Part shown: piece after piece, positions 1 to 6,289 of the stretch | Numbering within the stretch: position 1 is the stretch's first letter | Layout of the letters: every line of letters starts with the position of its first letter | Origin: Flammeovirgaceae bacterium UBA2786 | GTDB lineage: Bacteria > Bacteroidota > Bacteroidia > Cytophagales > Cyclobacteriaceae | Length of the DNA: 6,399 nucleotides | Direction: 5' to 3' | NCBI GenBank assembly: GCA_002352225.1 | Contig: DEIA01000085.1 | Coordinates: forward strand, 1-6,399 | Translations under genes and position numbers: made by a program | The notes under the pieces: generated by a model | The model's database searches: none | The model's input: the letters and a program-made list of their open reading frames with translations, nothing else | Told to the model about the DNA's origin: nothing

Positions 1-94
1 CCAAATGGATGCCTTACTACGCCAGGGCATTGCTGGTGTTACCAGTATTATCCTTTCAAAGAGGCTCCGGGAGAGGCGACAAATTTTTAGATGA
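1..94. other. Left edge, unresolved; possible gene end or intergenic repeat
   Basis: All three forward frames are open from base 1 and then stop: TAG at 88-90, TGA at 92-94 and TGA at 144-146. A gene entering from the left could therefore end here, but no translation is recognisable. The segment is more G/C-rich than the lipoprotein gene that follows. Bases about 52-80 (ctttcaaagaggctccggga and the bases after it) resemble the short intergenic repeat sequences with 'gaga/ggct/ggg' blocks that are scattered through many Bacteroidota genomes. This resemblance is from memory and was not tested. No clear promoter for the following gene was found. Confidence 0.2.
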
Positions 95-142
95 TTGGGT
101 GTGTTTATTCCTTTCTTTAAGAATCGCACTAAGTCAAAAAAT

Positions 143-1171
143 ATGAAGATCGCTTATGCGCTTAGCACAATTTTAATTTTAGTTTCCTGTTCTAAGCATT
201 CAAACCAGGAGAAATACCAAAAGAATAGAAACAATGTTATCGATGTAAGCAATCAGCTTATAGATACAAAGCTCGATACCAAACTTATGTTTGGAGCCCA
301 AACTGTTTTACATGTTATTAAAGATTATCTAATTGTTTGCGATCATCAAAACCCCGAAAAAGGTATTCATTTGTTTAATAAAAATACTTTCGAATACATT
401 ACGAGCACAGGACTAAAGGGGCATGGACCAGGGGAGATTGTACGATACGGTCATATTGGAATAGATAATGAGAACGGGTTATTTTATGTGACAGATTTTG
501 GTAAAATGACAGCATTCAAATTTGTGTTGGACAGCGTATTGATTAACCCGAATTATATGCCCTCCGAAGATTTCAGTATTATCAAAGACCTCTTTCCTGC
601 CACATTTGCCTTTGTTAATGACTCAATAATTGTTGGAAATGGACTCGATATTATTGATAATCGAAATTTTAATAGTACGTTAGTTAGATATAATATTCGT
701 ACGGAAGTGATAGAGAAAATCGGGAAGCCTAACCCAGATATAGATACAAAGAATAGATCTACCTATTTTTCACTCTCCAGGGAGCAAGCTATTTGCGTAG
801 AAACTTTTGCAGATTACGATTTATTGACCATACGGGATTTAGAGGGAAACACAATCAAACACGTGCATGGGCCACAGTGGGGAGAGAAAGAGCGTGCGTT
901 TCAATATTATTCTATTGTAAGTATTCTGAACGATAAGATTGTTGCTGCCTTTTTAGGAGAGCAAGGGGTTGTGTTGGATGATGTTCAACAACAAAAAAGT
1001 GTTTTTCCTACTAAATTATTAATATTTGATATCAATGGAGAGTATCTTCAGACTTTAGAAACAGGAGGCGATATTTTTTATTTTTGTGCTGACCTTGATA
1101 ACGATCGAATCATATTGTCGTTTTATGATCGCGAAAACCAGTTTGCCTATATCGATCTGAATAAACTGTAA
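143..1171 (+). CDS. BF3164-like (TolB-like) six-bladed beta-propeller lipoprotein
   Basis: Encodes 342 residues and ends in TAA. The ATG at 143 was chosen because it is followed directly by a lipoprotein signal peptide: Met-Lys-Ile, a hydrophobic stretch, and the lipobox Leu-Val-Ser-Cys with the acylated Cys at residue 16. An upstream TTG start at 95 would put a useless charged extension before the signal. The mature protein alternates short beta-strand-like segments with turns. It has a GHGPGE motif at residues about 93-98, matching the G-x-GPGE turn typical of BF3164-like propellers, and a final blade with 'FDINGEYLQTLE' at about 295-306. The length suits a single six-bladed propeller plus signal peptide. 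It is predicted to be anchored in the outer membrane, possibly surface-exposed. Biological role and ligand are unknown. The family call rests on motif recognition, not a search. The same family recurs as a fragment at 5987-6283. Confidence 0.75.
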   Translation: MKIAYALSTILILVSCSKHSNQEKYQKNRNNVIDVSNQLIDTKLDTKLMFGAQTVLHVIKDYLIVCDHQNPEKGIHLFNKNTFEYITSTGLKGHGPGEIVRYGHIGIDNENGLFYVTDFGKMTAFKFVLDSVLINPNYMPSEDFSIIKDLFPATFAFVNDSIIVGNGLDIIDNRNFNSTLVRYNIRTEVIEKIGKPNPDIDTKNRSTYFSLSREQAICVETFADYDLLTIRDLEGNTIKHVHGPQWGEKERAFQYYSIVSILNDKIVAAFLGEQGVVLDDVQQQKSVFPTKLLIFDINGEYLQTLETGGDIFYFCADLDNDRIILSFYDRENQFAYIDLNKL

Positions 1172-1341
1172 TTAAAAGAATAACGTATAACTATCTTGCT
1201 CTTGCAGTAATTTTACTTCTTCCCCATCAGAGTTACACGGAGTGGACTCTGACGATAAAGTGACTCAACGTGCTCTGGAAAGTGACGTTGAGGGTGTGGA
1301 AAGAACTGCGATAGCGCTGTCTAAAATGCGGTTAGTCTTTT
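1172..1341. other. Gene-poor stretch between convergent elements
   Basis: Together with the remnant at 1342-1581, this forms about 425 bases without an intact gene. It carries two inverted repeats at 1227-1292, described separately. A plus-strand frame is open from 1191 to the TAA at 1350-1352 (53 codons), but it has no ATG before 1326 and resembles nothing I know, so it is not called as a gene. A T-run at 1336-1343 (tctttttt) follows only a 4-bp A/T-rich stem, too weak to call a terminator for the lipoprotein gene on its left. Confidence 0.4.
1227..1292. repeat. Two adjacent perfect inverted repeats (hairpin pair)
   Basis: The first arm pair is TCAGAGT at 1227-1233 and ACTCTGA at 1246-1252 (7 bp, 12-base loop). 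The second is CTCAACGT at 1264-1271 and ACGTTGAG at 1285-1292 (8 bp, 13-base loop). Both are perfect and only 11 bases apart. A CTCTG in the second loop (1273-1277) could also pair with CAGAG of the first left arm (1228-1232), so alternative folds are possible. Neither hairpin is followed directly by a T-run, so they do not look like standard intrinsic terminators. They lie 56 bases past the stop of the plus-strand lipoprotein gene and could form its RNA 3' end. Confidence 0.5.
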
Positions 1342-1581
1342 TTATTCAGTAAATTGAAGTTTAAATCTGGAAAATACCAGTTTATCTTCTTGCTTAGCGT
1401 ATAAATCTTTTCTGGCAATGTAGTAGCCGTCTTTTCCTACAAAGTGCATGGACGGGTCATATTTTTACTTCCAAGGATACTTATCATGATTTCCTATAGC
1501 TATTAACATTATTCCAGTATCCCGTCTTTTACCTCGAATTTTGAGATACTCCACTACATCAAAGCAGTACCAAAGTATTTT
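1342..1581 (-). pseudogene. Decayed C-terminal fragment of a DUF4221-like lipoprotein gene
   Basis: On the minus strand this frame reads 80 codons, including its terminal TAA at 1342-1344, and is broken by an in-frame TAA at 1465-1467. The last 39 residues before the final stop contain 'YDPSMHFVGKDGYYIA' and then 'EDKLVFSRFKLQ'. They align without gaps for most of their length with the end of the neighbouring intact protein, 'HDPLGVFVGPEGLYIS' followed by 'ENLLSFSVYV'. Shared features are D-P, F-V-G, a Gly-Tyr-Ile/Ser turn and the closing L-x-F strand. The part before the internal stop fits less well (I-M-L against V-I-I), so small indels are likely. A TGA at 1582-1584 precedes it in the same frame, and no signal peptide or propeller body remains. 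It is read as the leftover end of a tandem duplicate of the gene at 1597-2739. It could also be a fragment of another family, but the C-terminal match argues against this. Confidence 0.6.
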
Positions 1582-1596
1582 TCATATCAGTTTTGA

Positions 1597-2739
1597 TTAG
1601 TTAATTATTTGTGGAACATAAACTGAAAATGAAAGTAGATTCTCTTGTAAGTTGGGATTTTCCAAATTTGAATTGGAAATATATAACCCCTCTGGACCAA
1701 CAAATACTCCAAGTGGATCATGTGTTTTAGAAGGCAGAAGGGTTTCACCGATTTTTTCGAATTTATTGTTTAAGATTATTACAGAGATAGGTTTACTGTC
1801 ATATATTTCTCTGGAGAGAAAAGTAGCATTAATTTCTTCAATACCACCGGTAGCAATTCGATAGTACAATTCTCGGTACTTATCATAAAAAACTCCACCA
1901 TACATTGATGACTTGAGGTTATTAACCCTCATCTGAGAAACATCATCATATGGAATTGGTTTTTCGAAAATAGCACTTCCTGCAAAAAAAGTTTCAGATT
2001 TAATATAATCTGTTACATAGATATTTTCATCCGCAGCAAATGAATATATTATTCTATTATCATGAGTTTTAGCACGAAATATTTTGCCCCAGAAATTTCC
2101 GAAATTTGCTTTTTTGTAGACTTCAGGATAATTGAATATTAATGAATAATGGCCATCGGTAAGGTCAATTGCCAAATCGACTTTCCCGGTTTCAAAGGTT
2201 GTTTTATCTGTAGGACCTGTGCCGGGTCGGGAGGCCAAATGAAGTTTTTGTTTATAGAATATTGCAGGACTTCCTGAGATAATCGTTGGAGTTGACATTG
2301 TTCCAAAAGGAAAATTTTGCAATGGTTTTAAAAAAGAAAAATAGTTCTGAACTTCCCCCTTTCTATTAATTAGAAAGAGTCGCATATCTGAGACATTTAA
2401 TAGGTAAATTGAATCAAGCGATTTTATAAAAAAACCATTGATGGTGCCGACTCCATTAGGCCCTGTCTGAATTAGGTTTATTTCAAAGTCCAGTTTTTGA
2501 TTTACTAAATCATAGAATTGAATTGATGGCTTAAATTTGTTTTCATAAGTCAGCCAAACCGAGCCATCCTCTTCATAAATATCAAGGTACCATGTCTTTA
2601 TATTTGTTGTTGAATCTATTTTGAAATTTTTATCTGAAATTTTTACCATTTCATACTCTCTAATCGAATACGCCCTCTCTTTTGAACACGCAAATATTGT
2701 AACTCCACAAAGCAGGACTAATCGGGAATATATTTTCAT
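1597..2739 (-). CDS. DUF4221-family beta-propeller-like lipoprotein
   Basis: Encodes 380 residues. The ATG at 2737-2739 was chosen because it opens a typical lipoprotein signal peptide: Met-Lys-Ile-Tyr, a hydrophobic core, and lipobox Ile-Phe-Ala-Cys with Cys at residue 18, then Ser-Lys-Glu. Extending to the TTG at 2782-2784 would run through an intrinsic terminator and add a meaningless leader. The mature protein has many short hydrophobic strands. It has a T-GPNGVG motif at about 92-98 that I associate with DUF4221 proteins, a 'DSIYLLN' strand just after it, and a closing 'GVFVGPEGLYIS' to 'LLSFSVYV' segment at about 344-375. Length is normal for the family. It is predicted to be membrane-anchored outside the cytoplasm; function is unknown. 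It is transcribed away from the RND permease gene and separated from it by a terminator, so it is probably not co-transcribed. No convincing promoter was found. The family call is from motif memory. Confidence 0.72.
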   Translation of the reverse strand: MKIYSRLVLLCGVTIFACSKERAYSIREYEMVKISDKNFKIDSTTNIKTWYLDIYEEDGSVWLTYENKFKPSIQFYDLVNQKLDFEINLIQTGPNGVGTINGFFIKSLDSIYLLNVSDMRLFLINRKGEVQNYFSFLKPLQNFPFGTMSTPTIISGSPAIFYKQKLHLASRPGTGPTDKTTFETGKVDLAIDLTDGHYSLIFNYPEVYKKANFGNFWGKIFRAKTHDNRIIYSFAADENIYVTDYIKSETFFAGSAIFEKPIPYDDVSQMRVNNLKSSMYGGVFYDKYRELYYRIATGGIEEINATFLSREIYDSKPISVIILNNKFEKIGETLLPSKTHDPLGVFVGPEGLYISNSNLENPNLQENLLSFSVYVPQIIN

Positions 2740-2771
2740 GGTAAATATTTTGAGGAAGTTAAGCGAGTGCT

Positions 2772-2795
2772 CAAAAAACCACAACGGCTGTGGCT
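2772..2795 (-). terminator. Rho-independent terminator after the RND permease gene
   Basis: Read on the minus strand, CCACA (2793-2789), a five-base loop GCCGT and TGTGG (2783-2779) form a hairpin. A G-U and an A-U pair extend it to seven pairs, and it is followed at once by TTTTTTG (2778-2772). This is the classic stem plus U-tract. It lies about 100 bases past the stop of the permease gene and 33 bases before the ATG of the DUF4221-family gene, so it should end permease transcription. It also argues against any start of the downstream gene upstream of 2739. Confidence 0.7.
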
Positions 2796-2874
2796 TACTA
2801 AAATAATTCCAGACGAAGTGTGCGTTATGGATGCATTTTCAATAACCTGCAATTGGCGCACGATGCGGTGGTAA

Positions 2875-2899
2875 AAACTAATTCCGTTTCAAACTAATT
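2875..2899. repeat. Short direct repeat at the permease stop codon
   Basis: The nine bases AAACTAATT occur at 2875-2883 and again at 2891-2899, seven bases apart. The second copy includes the permease stop codon (TAG on the minus strand at 2896-2894). The first copy repeats the same TAG-containing stretch just downstream. It may be a small local duplication; no function is implied. Confidence 0.35.
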
Positions 2900-5893
2900 T
2901 TCTTCTTTTGTAAGATACCAATACAACAACGGCACAAAATACAGTGCAGTAAATGTGCCCACAATTAATCCGCCAATAGCGGTAACGGCCACAGGCCGTT
3001 GCAGGTCGGCCCCCAGGCCGGTAGCGAAGATGATGGGCGTAATAGCCAGCACATTGGTAAACGTATTCATTACAATAGGCTTTAATCTATCAACGCCTGC
3101 TTGCTTAATGGCAGTTTCAAGCGGCAGCGTTTTTCGTAAGCGGTTTATACGGTCTATTTTTAAAATAGCATCGTTATCCAATACACCCAACACTACAATA
3201 AGCCCAATGCCCGACATAATGTTGAGTGTACCGCCTGTTAACCATAGCAAAAGTAAACTGCCTGCCAGGCCTAACGGTAAGGTTAGCATAACCAATAATG
3301 GCTGTTTAAGCGATTCAAATTCGGCAGTAAGAATAAAATACATCAGGGCAACCGATATTAGCAAAATGAACCCTAACTGTTTAAAAGTTTCCTGGTTTGT
3401 AAACCACTGCCCGCTGTAATCGGCTACCAATCCGGCATTCACCGCGTTAGTTTGAATCGATTTTTTAAATGCATCTAAATCTGAATGAGCATTAGTTTCC
3501 AACGATTGATAGATACCCGAAGCATCGGCTGTAATGTATTTATAGTTTTCCTGTAGCTGCACAGTAACCAATTCGTGCAAGGCATACGTTTTGTTGTTTG
3601 AAGCGGTTACATAAAGTTCGCCCAGGGCCTGGGGTAAATCTCCGGTAAAAGGTGTAAACAATACAGGGGTTACTTCACCAAAGTCTGTAAAGTCGGTAAT
3701 CAGGTAATTACCAAAGGCAAGTTTCAGTTTATCAAGTACAGTGGCATACGCAACCCCATACTGTTGCAGCTTATCGGGGTTAATACGCACAAATACCATC
3801 GTCTCTTTTTCAAATCCTTTTCCTGGCTTTAACAAATCGGTTGTTATAATGTTTAGTAAGCTATCGGCCCTGGTAACGGAAAGCGGCCGTTTAGATTTTA
3901 CATCGCGCAGGCGCGCCATCAGCAACGGTTGGGTTGATGTAAACAGTTGCTCGAATGCATTAGGTGCATGTTGAAACAAAACAGAAGCACGCGGGTATTT
4001 TTGATCGAAGTAGGTTTTTAATGCTTTGTCGCCAGCCTGTTTTGATTCTTGCGAAGTAAACCGGAGATAAATTTCTGCATGTTGCACCGAGTAGTTTTCA
4101 GGGCTAAGCAAAAATTGTTGGTACCCGATTTCTGCTTCCGATAGCTCATACAGATTTTGGTTAGTGGTCAAAAAATTTTCTACCCGGCTACGACATTCTA
4201 ATGCATCGATAGGTTCGTTCCAGTCAATGGAAAGTATCGTTTCGGTGCGTTCAATTTCCGGAAAGCCCGCTTTGGGAAGAAAGTACAATAACAAAAACGC
4301 TATAGGAATAAGAGCACCCATTGCCAGCAGGCTTATTAATTTGTGCTGCCATATCCAGCTAAATGATTTTTTATAACCATTCAGCATGGTAATAAATAAC
4401 CAACTGTCGGGCTGTTGTTCCGGTTGCCGGTTTCGGAATAGCAACAAATAGAGTAGGGGTACCACAAGGAATGTACACAACAGCGATACCGATAAAATGG
4501 CGGCTACCGAAACAGCCTGATCGTAAAACAAAGCACCGGTTATACCACTTAGCAATATAAGCGGGGCAAACACCGCCAGGTTGGTAAGCGCAGAACTGAT
4601 AAGCGGCACAATTACTTCTTGTGTACCAGCTACACAACTATCTAACACGGCAAACCCTTCTTTTCTTTTCAGCATGATAGAATCAATTACTACAATGGAA
4701 TTATCTACCAACATACCCAGGCCCAGCGCAAGCCCGCTAAGCGAAATAATGTTTAAAGAGATATTAAAAACATAAAAAACAGAAAATGCCAGCAGAAGTG
4801 ATAAGGGCAATACAATGCCCATAATAACCGGTTCGCGCCAGCCGCGCATAAACAGAAACAATACGGCAAATGCAATTACCCCGCCCCAAACCAATGCTTG
4901 CGATAAGTTTTCGATACTTAGCGTAAGCAGCAGAGACTGGTCTTGTGTAATGGCAAATGTTTGTTGGGGGTAGTCCTGCTTAAATTGCTCTACTACAGCA
5001 TAAATGCGGGGCATTAATTCGGGCAGGCGCGCTTGTGTTTGTTTATGCACTGTAATAGCCAGTGCCAATTTATTTTTAAACAGATGAAACCCCAATGCAC
5101 GTTCTGGTTCGGAGTAAATGTGGGCAATTTCTTTAAGCAGCACCATGCGCTGGTTAGGCAAGCTAACCGGAAGTAGTTCTAATTCCTGTGGTGTGCGTAT
5201 CTGGGCATTTAGTTTCAGGTAGTAGCGGTAGTTGCCATCTTTAACAGAGAGTGAGCCCAGCTCCAGATTTGCATTGGCAATAGTTTGCAGAATGTGCTGC
5301 TCGGTTACCAGCAGGCTTTGCATTACATCGTAGCGTGGTTCAACGCGGATTACTTTTGTTACCGTGCCATTTATATCTACTAAGCCTACTCCATCTAATT
5401 GCTCCAGTCTTCTTTTTAAAACTTTGGTGGCAAGTTCAGAGGTAGTAATCCAGTCTTCTGGGCCGGTGCTTACCTGTATGCGCGCTATGGGTATATCGGC
5501 TGTGGTGGCTTTAAATACAATAGGCCGTTCCAGGTTGCGCGGCAGTATGGCAGTCAGGCGATCAATTTTTTCATTCGCTTCAATATAGGCTAAGTTCATA
5601 GCGGTGCCGTAATCAAATTGCAGCGTAACCCTGCCTGTTTCGTTTTGCGCAATGCTCTCGCTGGTTTTAATACCGGTAAGTGTAAGCATGCTTTCGCGAA
5701 TAGGTTTTAGAATGCTTTGCTCAATTTCTTCTAGACTTCCGTTGGGGTAGCGAACGGTTATAGTAATCTGCGGTACATCTAAGGCAGGTAACAATGATAC
5801 CGGTAAGGTTTGGTAAGCCAGCACGCTAAGCGCCAATGTCACCAGCAAACTCATGGATATGGCAATGGGGCGCGAAAGCAGATATCGTAACAT
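2894..5893 (-). CDS. RND-family efflux transporter permease subunit (AcrB/MexB-like)
   Basis: Encodes 999 residues, close to the family norm of about 1000-1050, and appears complete. The ATG at 5891-5893 was chosen because Met-Leu-Arg-Tyr-Leu-Leu-Ser-Arg-Pro directly precedes the first membrane helix, as in this family. The longer frame to 6001 starts at TTG and overlaps a divergent gene. Twelve membrane helices are visible at about 15-36, 332-350, 355-377, 381-406, 427-451, 460-486, 519-539, 840-857, 865-885, 891-912, 940-957 and 969-993. Two large periplasmic loops (about 37-331 and 540-839) form the porter and docking domains. Early hallmarks are LPVSLLP, then VPQITITVRYPNGS, then EEIEQSILKPIRE and ANEKIDRL. 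Helix 4 has GMLVDNSIVVIDSI (Asp397), the proton-relay site. Helix 10 has GVLDNDAILKIDRI. The protein is an inner-membrane proton-driven exporter of unknown substrate. RND pumps normally need a membrane-fusion adaptor and a TolC-like channel; neither gene is adjacent. Confidence 0.93.
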   Translation of the reverse strand: MLRYLLSRPIAISMSLLVTLALSVLAYQTLPVSLLPALDVPQITITVRYPNGSLEEIEQSILKPIRESMLTLTGIKTSESIAQNETGRVTLQFDYGTAMNLAYIEANEKIDRLTAILPRNLERPIVFKATTADIPIARIQVSTGPEDWITTSELATKVLKRRLEQLDGVGLVDINGTVTKVIRVEPRYDVMQSLLVTEQHILQTIANANLELGSLSVKDGNYRYYLKLNAQIRTPQELELLPVSLPNQRMVLLKEIAHIYSEPERALGFHLFKNKLALAITVHKQTQARLPELMPRIYAVVEQFKQDYPQQTFAITQDQSLLLTLSIENLSQALVWGGVIAFAVLFLFMRGWREPVIMGIVLPLSLLLAFSVFYVFNISLNIISLSGLALGLGMLVDNSIVVIDSIMLKRKEGFAVLDSCVAGTQEVIVPLISSALTNLAVFAPLILLSGITGALFYDQAVSVAAILSVSLLCTFLVVPLLYLLLFRNRQPEQQPDSWLFITMLNGYKKSFSWIWQHKLISLLAMGALIPIAFLLLYFLPKAGFPEIERTETILSIDWNEPIDALECRSRVENFLTTNQNLYELSEAEIGYQQFLLSPENYSVQHAEIYLRFTSQESKQAGDKALKTYFDQKYPRASVLFQHAPNAFEQLFTSTQPLLMARLRDVKSKRPLSVTRADSLLNIITTDLLKPGKGFEKETMVFVRINPDKLQQYGVAYATVLDKLKLAFGNYLITDFTDFGEVTPVLFTPFTGDLPQALGELYVTASNNKTYALHELVTVQLQENYKYITADASGIYQSLETNAHSDLDAFKKSIQTNAVNAGLVADYSGQWFTNQETFKQLGFILLISVALMYFILTAEFESLKQPLLVMLTLPLGLAGSLLLLWLTGGTLNIMSGIGLIVVLGVLDNDAILKIDRINRLRKTLPLETAIKQAGVDRLKPIVMNTFTNVLAITPIIFATGLGADLQRPVAVTAIGGLIVGTFTALYFVPLLYWYLTKEEN

Positions 5894-5931
5894 GGGCTTA
5901 AGATAACAAAAACAAGATTTGTTTGGAGTTT

Positions 5932-5939
5932 GAAAAATA
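5932..5939 (-). promoter_or_regulatory. Possible -7 element for the RND permease gene
   Basis: On the minus strand TATTTTTC matches the Bacteroidota -7 consensus TAnnTTTG except for the last base. It would start a transcript with a leader of about 30 bases before the ATG at 5893. No good TTTG-type -33 element is found at the usual spacing, so this is a weak call. The surrounding 5894-5986 spacer is very A/T-rich, as expected for a divergent promoter region. Confidence 0.2.
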
Positions 5940-5986
5940 AATTTCTGGGAGCGATTTGAAAAAAAATAAATTATAATTTTAGAACA

Positions 5987-6283
5987 ATGCTCGTGCGGCA
6001 AATGAAGCGAAGATTTGATTTAACAAAATACGCCTACCAGGCAGTTGTTTGCACTGACAGCCTGATTTTTTTGCTTTATGATAATGGTGAAACAGTATCG
6101 AAAGATGACGACCAGGATGAAGCCGGGCACCTTAGCACCATTGTGGCGATAGATTGGAATGGGCAACCATTAAGTTTGTATGAACTTGACCACCCCGTAA
6201 TTTCAATTTGTGTTGATTGGCATAAGCGAGTTATTTACGGATTAGACCGTATTGAATCTGAAGTTTACGCATTTCCGTTCTGA
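5987..6283 (+). CDS. C-terminal fragment of a BF3164-like propeller lipoprotein (probable gene remnant)
   Basis: Encodes 98 residues from an ATG at 5987 (or Met at 6002) to TGA at 6281-6283. It has no signal peptide or lipobox. From residue about 15 to the end it aligns with the last two blades of the intact lipoprotein at 143-1171. 'YAYQAVVCTDSLIFLLYDNG' matches 'RAFQYYSIVSILNDKIVAAF', and 'IVAIDWNGQPLSLYEL' matches 'LLIFDINGEYLQTLE'. A final 'VDWHKRVIYGL' strand matches 'ADLDNDRIILSF'. A full family member is about 340-380 residues, so roughly three quarters, including the export signal, is missing. The same frame has a TGA at 5957-5959, and upstream sequence is the permease promoter region. 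It is therefore most likely a truncated paralogue whose 5' part was lost by rearrangement. It could still be translated, but would not be exported by a signal peptide. The acidic loop Asp-Asp-Asp-Gln-Asp-Glu at about 40-45 is notable. Confidence 0.6.
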   Translation: MLVRQMKRRFDLTKYAYQAVVCTDSLIFLLYDNGETVSKDDDQDEAGHLSTIVAIDWNGQPLSLYELDHPVISICVDWHKRVIYGLDRIESEVYAFPF

Positions 6284-6289
6284 AGTAAC

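Noticed and set aside
95..142. TTG-initiated 16-residue extension of the first lipoprotein
   Set aside because: The lipoprotein signal peptide begins exactly at the ATG at 143, and a charged extension before it would be out of keeping with the family.
1321..1343. Weak stem CTAA/TTAG followed by TCTTTTTT as a plus-strand terminator
   Set aside because: Only four A/T-rich pairs support the stem, which is too unstable to call.
1483..1494. Gly-Asn-His-Asp in the minus-strand remnant, resembling the metallophosphoesterase GNHD motif
   Set aside because: Only about 45 codons follow before the final stop and there is an in-frame stop shortly after. None of the later histidine motifs of that family is present, and the end aligns better with the neighbouring DUF4221-like protein.
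2740..2784. TTG-initiated N-terminal extension of the DUF4221-like protein
   Set aside because: It overlaps the stem of an intrinsic terminator and precedes a well-formed signal peptide starting at 2739.
2820..2861. Nested partial inverted repeats (GTGC/GCAC and GTTAT/ATAAC) downstream of the permease
   Set aside because: The stems are 4-5 bp with a large one-sided bulge, so chance pairing cannot be excluded.
2955..3419. Long plus-strand open frame opposite the permease (and similar ones at 3741, 4164, 4581 and 5364)
   Set aside because: These are antisense shadows of a well-supported coding gene and their translations resemble no protein family.
5974..5981. TAATTTTA as a plus-strand -7 promoter element for the fragment at 5987
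   Set aside because: It lies five bases from the ATG, too close for a normal leader, in a stretch where A/T-rich near-matches are expected by chance.
5894..6001. 36-residue N-terminal extension of the RND permease
   Set aside because: It starts at TTG, crosses the A/T-rich divergent spacer and overlaps the plus-strand frame. The family start Met-Leu-Arg-Tyr lies at 5893.
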